This document shows positions 41,783 to 50,749 of a stretch of DNA of 64,000 nt, piece after piece (the first letter of the stretch is position 1; the number at the start of each line of letters is the position of its first letter). This DNA comes from Mycobacteriales bacterium (GTDB lineage Bacteria; Actinomycetota; Actinomycetes; Mycobacteriales; SCTD01). Location: NCBI GenBank assembly GCA_030697205.1, contig JAUYQP010000010.1:1-64000 (forward strand). The letters are read 5' to 3'. Both the position numbers and the translations under genes were made by a program. The notes beneath the pieces were generated by a model. The model was not told the DNA's origin. It saw only the letters and a program-made list of their open reading frames with translations, and did no database searches.

Positions 41783-44700
41783 TCAGACCTGCGGGGTGAT
41801 CCACGCCGTGTAGACGGTCCGGCCGGAGGGCGTGCCTGTCTCCTCGATGAGGAAGCGACAGCTCACCTCGCTGCCGTCGGCGCGCAGCACCGGCAGCTCC
41901 AGGTCGACCCCTAGCGCGTGCGCCTCCCCGGTCGTCAGGTGCCGGGTGAAGCCGGCCACGTGCGCCTCGCGGAAGCGGTGCGGCACGAGCACGACCACCC
42001 GCCGTCCCACCAGCTCCTGCTCGGAGTAGCCGAGCGCGGCGCACAGGGGCGGGCTGACCGCGACGATGCGGTTGGCGTCGTCCGCGGCGACCGCTCCGCG
42101 GTCCGACGACGCCACCACAGCCGGGTCCCAGTCGAGAGAGCGGAGCGAGTCGGCGTGGACGAGGTCGGTGAAGCGCTCCGCGTCCGTGCCCGGCCAGGGC
42201 GACGGAGGGGTGCCACCCAGCTGCGCGATGACCTGCTCGCACGCCCAGTCCCGGACCGCGATCACCTCCGGCAACCCTGGCCGCACCAAGAGCTCGTCAC
42301 GCGCCGCGAGGGCCTCGGCCTCGTCGAGCACGTCCTGGAGCCCGGCGTAGGCGACGGCTCCGGGGGCGCCGGGGAGCAGGGCGTCCACTGAGGGCGGTGC
42401 CACGGTCAGCGGTGAGGGGTGGCCCTCTGGGAGCGAGGAGGTGAGCGCACCCTGCGCCGCAGCCCGCTCGACGGCCCGCTCGACCGCGTCCGACAGAGCC
42501 CGTCGGGCGGCATCGGCGAGGACGAGGTCGTCGCTGGGGATGCCCCGGGAGGCTCGCAGGAGCGTGAGCTCGCGCACCAGCGCGTCGTGGTGCTGCCGCG
42601 CCGCGGCCCATAGCGTCGCGGGGACCCCGAGGAGCACCGCCGCCACGGGCTGCTCGGCACCGGGCACCTCCTCCGGGTCACCCCAGGCATCCAGCAGGTG
42701 CTCAGCGCCGTCCGGTCCCGTCGGCTCGATCCCGTCCCCCAGCGCGAACCACACGACCTTGCCCGCATCTCCGAGGGAGTGGACGCCGTGCTCGCTGGTG
42801 ACTGCCGCGACCAGCGACATGCCGCGACCGGTCGTGGCCTGCTCGTCGTACCCGCGAGGCGAGGGCGGCGCGGGGTTGCGATCACGGACCTCGACGCGCA
42901 GCAGGTCGCCGTGCGCGGCGACCGTGACGGTGAGGTCAGTGTGGGCGTGCAGGACGGCGTTGGTCACGATCTCGCTGACCGCGAGCTCGGCCGCGTCGAG
43001 ACGCGACTGCCAGCCGAGCTGCTCGAGGAAGCCCGCGACGAAGCGGCGTGCGGCCCGGGCGCTCGCCGGGTCGGCGGGCAGGGACAGCGAGCGCTCGACG
43101 CTGAGGTCCGCCGGCTCGGCGTCGCCGTCCTCCACCCCGCCGTGGAAGCGCACGGCGAGCAGCGCGACGTCGTCCTCGGCGTCGTCGTCGAGCAGCCCCG
43201 CGAGCAGGGCGTCGCAGAGCTCCTCGAGCGACAGCGCACCGAGCTCGCCCACCAGTGCACGCAGCCGCTCGATGCCGACGTCGAGGTCCTCGCCGCGCCG
43301 CTCGACGAGCCCGTCGGTGTAGAGCAGCAGGGTCGACCCCACGGCTACGTCGACGCTGCTGTCCGTGCGGGTGCTCTCCACCGACAGCCCGAGCAGCAGG
43401 TCCGGCTCGGACTCCAGCACCTCGACCGTGCCGTCCGGACGTCGCAGGACCGGTGGCAGGTGGCCGGCATTGCTCCACCGGACCCGCCGCACCCGTTGCT
43501 GGCGCTGCTCCTCGGTCTGCTCCACCCGGGCCAGAAGAGCGGTGGCGAGCACGTCCACCTCGAGCCCGCGCAGCGCCCGCTCGAGCGCAGCGAGGACGGC
43601 CGCCGGAGGCTTCTTGACCGCATACGCGGTGGCGCGCAGCAGGTTGCGCATCGTGGCCATGGCGGCCGCGGCGTGACGGTCGTGACCGACGCAGTCGCCG
43701 ATGACGAGGGTGAGAGCACCGTCGGGTACGACGAAGCCGTCGTACCAGTCGCCACCGACCGCGGCCTGCTGCGAGGCAGGGGCGTAGCGCACGGCCACGC
43801 GCAGGTCGTCGGGCTGCGGTGGGGCGGTCAGCAGGCTGCGCTGCCACGTCTCGGAGAGACGGCGTGCCTCCGCGGCCTGCCGGCGCTCGGCCTGCAGGAC
43901 CTGGACGCGGTCGAGGGCCTGCGCGGTCTGCGCGGCGAATGCGGCGAGCAGTTCGCGCTCGTCCGGGCCAAACTCGCGCGGTTGCGCCCAGGACACGACG
44001 AGGCTGCCCAGGAGCCGGTCGCCGGACCGCAGCGGCAGCACGGCCCAGGCGTCGCGCCCCGTCCCGTCGTACACGACCTGCATCTGCGGGGTGAACGCGA
44101 GTCCCGCAGCGCGGTCCGGGAGGAAGACGGGCTCGCCCGTGCGGGCTGTGTAGGAGCCGGGGAGCGAGCCATCAAGAGGCAGCTCACCGAACTCCAGCTG
44201 CACCTGCTCGCCGAGGCTCTCGGTCATCGCGAGCCGGATGACGCCGCGATCGTCGTCACGGACGCAGACCGCCCCGCCGTCAGCCCCCAGCACCGCCGCG
44301 CCGTGCTCGATGACGACCCGCGTGAGGTCCTCGTCGTCCTCCGCGCCGGCGAGGGCGAGCGCCACCCGCGCGAGCCCGCCGAGGCGCTCGGCCGAGGTGT
44401 GCAGGCTCGTCACGTCGAACACCACGCCCACGAGCCGCTCCAGCTCGCCCGCGACCCCCGCGACGCCCTGACCCCTCGACAGAAGATGGCGCACCGAGCC
44501 GTCCGGCTGCACGGCCCGAAAGGTCGTCTCCATGGCCTGCCCGGGCCCCGTGGCGGAGAGCACTGCCTGGACACGCGGGAGGTCCTCGGGGTGGCACCGG
44601 GACTCGAAGGACGCGATCGTGCCCTCGAAGTCGTCGAGCACGATCCCGAACATCGCCGCGCACGCCTCGTCCCAGACGAGCTCCGACGTCGTGACCGCGT

Positions 44701-44806
44701 AGTCCCAGTACCCCAGCTGCGCGGCGTCCTGCGCCAGCCGCAGACGAAGGGACGAGGTGAGCGGGTCGAAGGCCGCTGCGCGGGGGTGCGACGGGTGCGG
44801 TGTCAT
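41783..44806 (-). CDS. PAS-GAF-SpoIIE phosphatase-HATPase-PAS protein
   Basis: 1007 residues. Order: PAS (about 20-130), GAF (145-300), PP2C/SpoIIE phosphatase (about 325-530, GGDWYDGFVVPDG, LVIGDCVGHDRHAAA and DDVALLAVRF), an anti-sigma-type HATPase (about 550-690, EIVTNAVLHAHTD and TGRGMSLV), a helical spacer and a second PAS (about 885-1000, CRFLIEETGTP). This joins an anti-anti-sigma phosphatase to an anti-sigma kinase in one chain, with sensors at both ends. Cytosolic. ATG 44806. Divergent from the alcohol dehydrogenase cluster. Confidence 0.85.
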   Translation of the reverse strand: MTPHPSHPRAAAFDPLTSSLRLRLAQDAAQLGYWDYAVTTSELVWDEACAAMFGIVLDDFEGTIASFESRCHPEDLPRVQAVLSATGPGQAMETTFRAVQPDGSVRHLLSRGQGVAGVAGELERLVGVVFDVTSLHTSAERLGGLARVALALAGAEDDEDLTRVVIEHGAAVLGADGGAVCVRDDDRGVIRLAMTESLGEQVQLEFGELPLDGSLPGSYTARTGEPVFLPDRAAGLAFTPQMQVVYDGTGRDAWAVLPLRSGDRLLGSLVVSWAQPREFGPDERELLAAFAAQTAQALDRVQVLQAERRQAAEARRLSETWQRSLLTAPPQPDDLRVAVRYAPASQQAAVGGDWYDGFVVPDGALTLVIGDCVGHDRHAAAAMATMRNLLRATAYAVKKPPAAVLAALERALRGLEVDVLATALLARVEQTEEQRQQRVRRVRWSNAGHLPPVLRRPDGTVEVLESEPDLLLGLSVESTRTDSSVDVAVGSTLLLYTDGLVERRGEDLDVGIERLRALVGELGALSLEELCDALLAGLLDDDAEDDVALLAVRFHGGVEDGDAEPADLSVERSLSLPADPASARAARRFVAGFLEQLGWQSRLDAAELAVSEIVTNAVLHAHTDLTVTVAAHGDLLRVEVRDRNPAPPSPRGYDEQATTGRGMSLVAAVTSEHGVHSLGDAGKVVWFALGDGIEPTGPDGAEHLLDAWGDPEEVPGAEQPVAAVLLGVPATLWAAARQHHDALVRELTLLRASRGIPSDDLVLADAARRALSDAVERAVERAAAQGALTSSLPEGHPSPLTVAPPSVDALLPGAPGAVAYAGLQDVLDEAEALAARDELLVRPGLPEVIAVRDWACEQVIAQLGGTPPSPWPGTDAERFTDLVHADSLRSLDWDPAVVASSDRGAVAADDANRIVAVSPPLCAALGYSEQELVGRRVVVLVPHRFREAHVAGFTRHLTTGEAHALGVDLELPVLRADGSEVSCRFLIEETGTPSGRTVYTAWITPQV

Positions 44807-44900
44807 GCGCAGGGCGATCTCCTTCACAGTGCTGCGATACCTGCCCCGCAGCCGACGGATCACGCCTGTCGCCGCGGGCTGGTGTCCGACGACCCGTCAC

Positions 44901-44920
44901 GTCGGGACCTTCGACCCTGA
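44901..44920 (+). promoter_or_regulatory. DosR/DevR-like box
   Basis: GTCGGGACCTTCGACCCTGA matches the dormancy-regulator consensus TTSGGGACTWWAGTCCCSAA at 14 of 20 positions, including the GGGAC half-site. It lies 49 bp before the alcohol dehydrogenase start, and the cluster downstream has DosR-regulon-type genes. Confidence 0.45.
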
Positions 44921-44969
44921 CGGGCCGGATGGCGTGGCGCCAGAGTCGGCGAGGAGAGAGGAGCACGCC

Positions 44970-46010
44970 ATGCACGCACTGACCTACCACGGTCCCGGAC
45001 GACACTCCTGGGAGGAGGTGGCCGATCCGGTCGTCATCGACGACCGCGACGCCATCGTCCGCATCGACGCCGTCACCATCTGCGGCACCGACCTGCACAT
45101 CCTCAAGGGGGATGTCCCCACCTGCGCTCCCGGCACGACCCTCGGCCACGAGGCCGTAGGCACCATCCTGTCCGTGGGACCGGGGGTGCGGCACCGGGCA
45201 CCCGGCGACCGGGTCTTGATCTCGTGCATCACGTCCTGCGGCTCCTGCGAGTACTGCCGCGAAGGCAGCTACGGACAGTGCACCGGAGGCGGCGGCTGGA
45301 TCCTCGGACACCGGATCGACGGGGTCCAGGCCGACCAGGCCCGGATCCCCTTCGCCGACAGCTCGACGCACCTGCTGCCCGCGGGTGTGTCCGACGAGGA
45401 CGCCCTGATGCTCGCGGACATCCTCCCGACCTCCTACGAGGTCGGTGTGCTCCGTGGCCGCGTCAGCCCCGGTGACACCGTCGTCATCGTCGGAGCGGGC
45501 CCCATCGGCCTGGCCGCGATCCTCACCAGCGCACTGTTCAGCCCGTCGGCGGTCGTCGTCATCGACCCGTCCGCGACCCGTCGTGACGCGGCCAAGCGGC
45601 TCGGCGCGACGGTCTGCGTCTCGACCCCGGAGGAGGCGACAGAGGCACTGCTCGAGCTCAGCCCCCGCGGTGGCGCCGACGTGGCCATGGAGGCCGTCGG
45701 ACTGCCGGAGACCTTCGAGGCCTGCACGCGACTGGTGCGTCCCGGCGGTTACGTCGCGAACATCGGCGTGCACGGCAAGCCCGCCGTTCTCCACCTCGAG
45801 GACCTCTGGATCCGCAACGTGACCATCACGACCGGTCTGGTCGACACGAGCACCACACCGCGACTGCTGCGGATGCTCGCCTCGGGACAGCTGCGCCCCA
45901 ACGGCCTGCTGACCCACCGGTTCGGGATGGGCGAGATGATGGAGGCCTACGACGTCTTCGGTCGCGCGGACGCCAACGAGGCGCTCAAGGTCGCGCTGTT
46001 CAGGACCTGA
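44970..46010 (+). CDS. Zinc-dependent alcohol dehydrogenase
   Basis: 346 residues. Catalytic zinc ligands in TICGTDLH and GHEAVG, the structural zinc Cys set in CGSCEYCREGSYGQC, and the NAD-binding VVIVGAGPIGLAA. Medium-chain dehydrogenase of the class often annotated as alcohol or sorbitol dehydrogenase. GAGGAGAGAGGAG precedes the ATG. First of five genes on this strand (45-50.7 kb). Confidence 0.88.
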   Translation: MHALTYHGPGRHSWEEVADPVVIDDRDAIVRIDAVTICGTDLHILKGDVPTCAPGTTLGHEAVGTILSVGPGVRHRAPGDRVLISCITSCGSCEYCREGSYGQCTGGGGWILGHRIDGVQADQARIPFADSSTHLLPAGVSDEDALMLADILPTSYEVGVLRGRVSPGDTVVIVGAGPIGLAAILTSALFSPSAVVVIDPSATRRDAAKRLGATVCVSTPEEATEALLELSPRGGADVAMEAVGLPETFEACTRLVRPGGYVANIGVHGKPAVLHLEDLWIRNVTITTGLVDTSTTPRLLRMLASGQLRPNGLLTHRFGMGEMMEAYDVFGRADANEALKVALFRT

Positions 46011-46011
46011 C

Positions 46012-46587
46012 GTGCGCGCTCCTGACCTCCCTGCCCTCGACCGCTCGCTGCGTCGAGCGTCCGTGCTGCGTGCGGCACGGGCGCTGCGCGGCGACGCCCT
46101 CGACAACGCCCGCCGCTCATTAGCCGTGATCGGCCGCTCCCGCTCCGACCGCGCGGAGCTGCAGGGCTCACTCGCCGCGCCCGCCGTGGCCGGTGATCTC
46201 GGCGCGCTCGGGCACGACGAGTGCCTCGCGCTGCTGGGCACCCGCAAGGTGGGGCGGATGGCCTACGTCGCACGCGCCGGCGTGCCGCAGATCGTGCCCC
46301 TCAACTACGAGCTGGCCGGCGACCACGTGCTCGTCCGCACCGGACCCGGACCGCTGCTGCAGGCTGCCCAACGCCACGACCACGTGGCCTTCGAGGTCGA
46401 CGACCTCGAAGAGCTGCTGCACGGCGGGTGGAGCGTCGTCGTGCAGGGCACCCTGACCGAGCTCCACGCGATCCCTCGCGACGCCTGCGACCCGACGCCC
46501 TGGGCCGCCGGCCCCCGCCGCCACCTGCTGCAGCTCGAGACCCGCCGGGTCACGGGCCGCCGGCTGGTCGGCCTCGACCACCCGTGA
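46012..46587 (+). CDS. Pyridoxamine 5'-phosphate oxidase-like protein
   Basis: 191 residues. After a 50-residue Arg/Ala-rich N-terminus, LALLGTRKVGRMAYVARAGV and PQIVPLNYELAGDHVLVRTG are the split-barrel flavin domain. Proteins of this type occur in dormancy regulons. GTG at 46012 lies one base after the dehydrogenase stop, so the two are co-transcribed. Confidence 0.78.
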   Translation: MRAPDLPALDRSLRRASVLRAARALRGDALDNARRSLAVIGRSRSDRAELQGSLAAPAVAGDLGALGHDECLALLGTRKVGRMAYVARAGVPQIVPLNYELAGDHVLVRTGPGPLLQAAQRHDHVAFEVDDLEELLHGGWSVVVQGTLTELHAIPRDACDPTPWAAGPRRHLLQLETRRVTGRRLVGLDHP

Positions 46588-46635
46588 CCCGCAGCCCCAC
46601 GACCCACGACCCACGACCCACGAGGAGCCACTCCC

Positions 46636-46947
46636 ATGGCCACACTGCCGCACGACCTCACCGATCTCTCCCTTGCCCCACTCGTCCTCCAGCTCGACCG
46701 GCAGCTGGCGTCGTACACCGCCCTGAACGGCGAGGAGATCCACCTGCGGGTGTCGCTCGAGGTCGATGCCGACCCGCGCTTCGCACCGGCCCGCCGCGAG
46801 TGCGTGCTGGACGCCCTCACCCGGCACCTGGACGTGCACGGCTGGGAGCTGAGCTGGACCACGCGGGGCCTGCGGCTGCACCACGAGGCACGCACGGTGA
46901 CCCTGGGGGTCCCGCCGTCCCTCGCTGCCTACCTCGAGCTGCGCTGA
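46636..46947 (+). CDS. Hypothetical protein, 103 aa
   Basis: Small alpha/beta protein (LAPLVLQLDRQLASYTALNG; LTRHLDVHGWELSWTTRGLR; HHEARTVTLGVPPSLAAYLE). No family recognised. It follows the PPOX-like gene after a short tandem CGACCCACGACCCACGA repeat, with AGGAGC before the ATG. Confidence 0.65.
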   Translation: MATLPHDLTDLSLAPLVLQLDRQLASYTALNGEEIHLRVSLEVDADPRFAPARRECVLDALTRHLDVHGWELSWTTRGLRLHHEARTVTLGVPPSLAAYLELR

Positions 46948-47002
46948 GCCGACCGCCGCTCGTCACGCTGACGGCACGCACCACGACCCCGAGGGACGCC
47001 CT

Positions 47003-47065
47003 ATGACGCACGGCCCGCTCGTCGCACTGCACGGCAAGTCTGCCTGCTCGGAGCAGCAGTCATGA
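47003..47065 (+). CDS. Possible 20-codon leader peptide
   Basis: MTHGPLVALHGKSACSEQQS, whose TGA overlaps the ATG of the next gene (ATGA). It may couple translation or be the remnant of a larger gene. No ribosome site is obvious. Confidence 0.3.
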   Translation: MTHGPLVALHGKSACSEQQS

Positions 47066-49743
47066 GCTCCACCGCCACCGCGCTCGACGACGGCATCACG
47101 CTGGACGTGCTGCTGCGCGACGGGTCGATCGCCCAGGTTCGGCTGCTCCGTCCCGAGGACCGCGACGCCCTGACCGCCCTCAACGAGCGGGTCTCCTTGC
47201 GGACCCGGCACCTGAGGTACTTCAGCGTCAGTGACGGCCCCGGCACGTGGTACGTCGACAAGCTCGTGCACGGAGCCGAGGCCCACGCGACCCTGGTCGC
47301 CGTGGTCGACCGCGAGATCGTCGCGACCGCCGGCTTCGCGCGGTCCGAGCGAGACCCCCGGCAGGCAGACCTCGCCCTGCTCGTCGACGACGACCACCAG
47401 CTGCACGGCCTCGGCGCGCTGCTGCTGGAGCACCTGGCGACCCTCGCCCGGCACCACGGCGTGGAGGCCTTCACCGCCGACGTGCTGCAGGAGAACACCC
47501 GGATGCTGCGGCTGCTGCACGGGAGTGGCTTCGCGACCACCGGGACAGGGGCACACGGGACCCTCGAGCTGACGGTTGACCTGCACGAGATGCCGGGGCT
47601 CTGGGACGCCGTCCTGCGCCGCGACCGGCAGGCCGAGCAGGCCTCGCTCGAGCCCGTGCTCCGGCCGTCGAGCGTCGTCGTCGTGGGGAGCACCCGCTCC
47701 GGCAGCGTCGCGGACCAGGTCTACAACAGCCTGGTGCGCACCGGCTTCACCGGTCGACTGACCTTCGTGGACGGGCGCACCCGGCTGTCCGACCTGCCCG
47801 TGACGCCCGACCTCGTCGTCGTCGCGGTCCCGGCGCCTGGGGTCCTCGCCACTGCGCAGGACGCTGCGAGCAGGGGGGCGCGCGGCCTGCTGGTCCTCAG
47901 CGCGGGGTTCGCCGAGAGCGGGGCGGAGGGGGCGGAGCGCCAAGCCGCGCTGCTCCGCCTGTGCCGCGACACGGGCATGCGCCTCGTCGGCCCCAACTGC
48001 CTGGGGATCCTCAACACCGACCCGGCCATCTCGCTCAACGCCACCTTCTGCGACGCGCAGCCGCGCAGCGGGTCGGTGGCCCTGGTGTCCCAGTCGGGCG
48101 CCGTCGGCATCGCCGCCCTCCGCCACGCGGAGCGCCGGGGCGCCGGGCTGTCGCTGTTCGTCTCCACCGGCAACAAGGCCGACGTCTCGGGCAACGACCT
48201 GCTGGCCTACCTGCAGGACGACCCGCGGACCAGCGTCATCGCGCTCTACCTCGAGTCCTTCGGCAACGCGCGCACGTTCGCCCGGCTGGCCAGGGACGTC
48301 GGGCGGACCAAGCCCATCGTCGTGGTCAAGGCCGGGCGATCTGCCTCGGGCGCGCAGGCAGGCCAGTCGCACACCGCTGCCGCGGCGACGCCCGAGATCG
48401 CCATCGAGGCCCTGCTGCGCGAGGCCGGGGTCATCAGGGCCGACGACCTCGACGAGCTCTTCGACGTGCTCTCTGTCCTGGAGTCGGGCCGGCTGCCTCG
48501 GGCCAAGCGGGTCGCGGTCATCGGCAACTCCGGCGGACCGGGGGTGCTCGCCGCGGATGCGTGTGCGGGAGCGGGGCTGCAGATGGCGGAGCTCTCCCCC
48601 GCGACGACCCAGCAGCTGCTCGGCCTGCTGCCGACGGGCGCGTCGGCGCGCAACCCCGTCGACCTGCTCGCCACGATCTCCCCGGCGGACTTCGAGACCG
48701 CGGTGCGCCTCGTCGCGGCCGACCCCGGCGTGGACGCCGTCGTGACGATCTACACGCCGCTGCTGCGCGATGCGGAGACCGCCTACGCCGAGGCGATCGC
48801 CCGGCTGCAGCGGGAACGCGAGGACGTGCCCGTCGTCGCGACCTTCCCGGGGCTCCACACCCCGCCTGCGGCGCTCGGTCGCGAGGGGCGCAACGCGGTG
48901 CCCTTCTTCGAGTTCCCCGAGCGGGCGGTGCGAGCTCTGGGCCGGGCCGCGGACTACGTCGAGCAGCGCGACCGCGGTGATGAGCCGGCCACGCCCACCG
49001 CCCCCGAGGGTGCGGCGCTGGGTGCGCGGCTGGTCCTGACCTCGCGGGCGGAACCGCAGGGATGGCTGACGCCGAGCGAGGCCACCTCGGTCCTCGAGGC
49101 CTACGGCATCCGGTGTGCCCGCGTCGTCGAGGTGCACGACCCCGAGGCGGCCGTCGCGGCTGCGGACCTCCTCCACTACCCGGTCGCGCTCAAGGCGGCC
49201 GGCACCACCGTGGTGCACAAGGCAGACGTCGGTGGACTGGCTCTCGACCTCACGACCGCCGACCAGGTCCGCACGGCCTACCTCGACCTGCAGCGCCGCG
49301 TCGGTCCCGCGATGACGGGCGCGATCGTGCAGCGGATGCACCCGACCAGCGGTGGCCTCGAGCTCATCGCGGGCCTCACCGTCGACCCGACCGTCGGGCC
49401 GCTGCTGCTGGTCGGCGCCGGTGGCACCCTCACCGACGTGCTTGGCGATCAGGTCGTGCGCGTCCCCCCGACGAACCGGCGCGACGCCCTGGAGATGCTG
49501 TCGGAGCTGCGCTGCTCGCGGTTGTTCGAGGGCTACCGCAACCTGCCCGCGCTGGACCTCGAAGCGACGGTCGACGTGCTCCTGGCCCTCGCCTGCCTGG
49601 CCCGCGACCTGCCGGAGGTGCAGGAGCTCGACATCAACCCACTGCTCGTCACGCCCCACGGCGCGACCGGCATCGACGTCCGCGTGCGGATCGGCACTCC
49701 CCAGCACCACCGCGAGCTACCGGCTCGCAGCCTCAGCAGCTGA
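47062..49743 (+). CDS. GNAT plus ADP-forming acyl-CoA synthetase fusion (Pat-like)
   Basis: 893 residues. An N-terminal GNAT domain (about 20-170) is joined to a CoA-binding domain (190-310, including RPSSVVVVGSTR), a flavodoxin-like succinyl-CoA-ligase region (VSQSGAVGIAA; AGQSHTAAAA with the active His) and a C-terminal ATP-grasp domain (about 660-885, VALKAAGTTVVHKADVGGLA). In Pat proteins this array acetylates lysines, such as those of acyl-CoA synthetases, in response to metabolite or cAMP signals. GNAT-first order is the actinobacterial layout. Confidence 0.88.
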   Translation: MSSTATALDDGITLDVLLRDGSIAQVRLLRPEDRDALTALNERVSLRTRHLRYFSVSDGPGTWYVDKLVHGAEAHATLVAVVDREIVATAGFARSERDPRQADLALLVDDDHQLHGLGALLLEHLATLARHHGVEAFTADVLQENTRMLRLLHGSGFATTGTGAHGTLELTVDLHEMPGLWDAVLRRDRQAEQASLEPVLRPSSVVVVGSTRSGSVADQVYNSLVRTGFTGRLTFVDGRTRLSDLPVTPDLVVVAVPAPGVLATAQDAASRGARGLLVLSAGFAESGAEGAERQAALLRLCRDTGMRLVGPNCLGILNTDPAISLNATFCDAQPRSGSVALVSQSGAVGIAALRHAERRGAGLSLFVSTGNKADVSGNDLLAYLQDDPRTSVIALYLESFGNARTFARLARDVGRTKPIVVVKAGRSASGAQAGQSHTAAAATPEIAIEALLREAGVIRADDLDELFDVLSVLESGRLPRAKRVAVIGNSGGPGVLAADACAGAGLQMAELSPATTQQLLGLLPTGASARNPVDLLATISPADFETAVRLVAADPGVDAVVTIYTPLLRDAETAYAEAIARLQREREDVPVVATFPGLHTPPAALGREGRNAVPFFEFPERAVRALGRAADYVEQRDRGDEPATPTAPEGAALGARLVLTSRAEPQGWLTPSEATSVLEAYGIRCARVVEVHDPEAAVAAADLLHYPVALKAAGTTVVHKADVGGLALDLTTADQVRTAYLDLQRRVGPAMTGAIVQRMHPTSGGLELIAGLTVDPTVGPLLLVGAGGTLTDVLGDQVVRVPPTNRRDALEMLSELRCSRLFEGYRNLPALDLEATVDVLLALACLARDLPEVQELDINPLLVTPHGATGIDVRVRIGTPQHHRELPARSLSS

Positions 49744-49766
49744 CCGACCGACAGGAAGAGGCAGCC

Positions 49767-50744
49767 ATGGAGCTCACCCGCGAGCAGCTGGTGCCGCTCG
49801 TCGCCCTGGCGGGGCGTGCCCCGTCGCTGCACAACAGCCAGCCCTGGCGCTTCGCGCTCGACCGGGGGGCGATCGAGCTGCGCGTCGACCCGGAGCGGGG
49901 CCTCTCCGTCTCCGACCCGCGGGCCCGCGAGCTGGTCATCAGCTGCGGCGCGGCGCTGCTCACCCTCCGTCTCGGCCTGCGCGGCCTCGGCCTCGACGTG
50001 CACGTCGACCTCGTCCCCGCCTCCGGCGACCCACTGCTGCTGGCCCGCGTCCGTGCCTCCCACGGCGATCCGCCGACACCGGCCGAGGCGCGCATGCTCG
50101 CGGCGGTGCCGCACCGTCACACCGAGCGCCACGGCTTCACCCGCAGGCCGCTGCCGGCGACCCTGCTGCAGGCCCTGGCGCGCGACGTCCGCACGGAGGG
50201 GTCGCGACTCGTCATCGTCGACGACGAGCGGATCCGCACCCGGATCACCCACCTCGCGCTGCGGGCCGAGGACCGCCGCGAGGCCGACCCCACCTGGCAG
50301 GCCGAGCGGGCCCGCTGGGTCACCCAGGAGGCCGGCCGACGCGACGGCATCCCCGTGCGCGCCCTCGCCGACGGGCCCTTCGACGCGTCCTTCCCGCTGC
50401 CTGTGCCGCGCTTCGCCCCACGGCCCGCCTCCGGGGGCGACCACCAGCGGATCGGTGCGCCCGGACGGCTCGCCGTCATCACCACCGGCGGCGACACGGT
50501 GCCCGACTGGATCTCCGCGGGTCAGGGCCTGCAGCGCCTACTGCTGCGCGCCGCGGACACCTGGGTCTTCGCGGCCTTCAACACCGCGGCGCTCGAGGAT
50601 GGCGGCGACCGGGAGCGGCTGCGCGAGGTCCTCGGCATCACCGACCACCCCCAGATGCTGTTCGAGCTGGGCTGCGCGCCGTCCACGCACAGCACCCCGC
50701 GGCTGAGCCCCGCGAGCCTGATCGACACCGCGATCCGCCTCTAG
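49767..50744 (+). CDS. Acg-like nitroreductase-family protein
   Basis: 325 residues. LVALAGRAPSLHNSQPWRFA is the flavin-binding N-terminus; CGAALLTLRLGLRGLGLDV and PHRHTERHGFTRRPLP follow the Acg pattern. In mycobacteria Acg is DosR-induced and thought to bind FMN without usual nitroreductase activity. Last gene of the plus-strand cluster, 23 bp after the Pat-like gene. Confidence 0.82.
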   Translation: MELTREQLVPLVALAGRAPSLHNSQPWRFALDRGAIELRVDPERGLSVSDPRARELVISCGAALLTLRLGLRGLGLDVHVDLVPASGDPLLLARVRASHGDPPTPAEARMLAAVPHRHTERHGFTRRPLPATLLQALARDVRTEGSRLVIVDDERIRTRITHLALRAEDRREADPTWQAERARWVTQEAGRRDGIPVRALADGPFDASFPLPVPRFAPRPASGGDHQRIGAPGRLAVITTGGDTVPDWISAGQGLQRLLLRAADTWVFAAFNTAALEDGGDRERLREVLGITDHPQMLFELGCAPSTHSTPRLSPASLIDTAIRL

Positions 50745-50749
50745 CGCTG

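Noticed and set aside
46590-46630. Tandem CGACCCACGACCCACGA as a regulatory repeat
   Set aside because: Only a few short direct copies; probably replication slippage with no symmetry or promoter.
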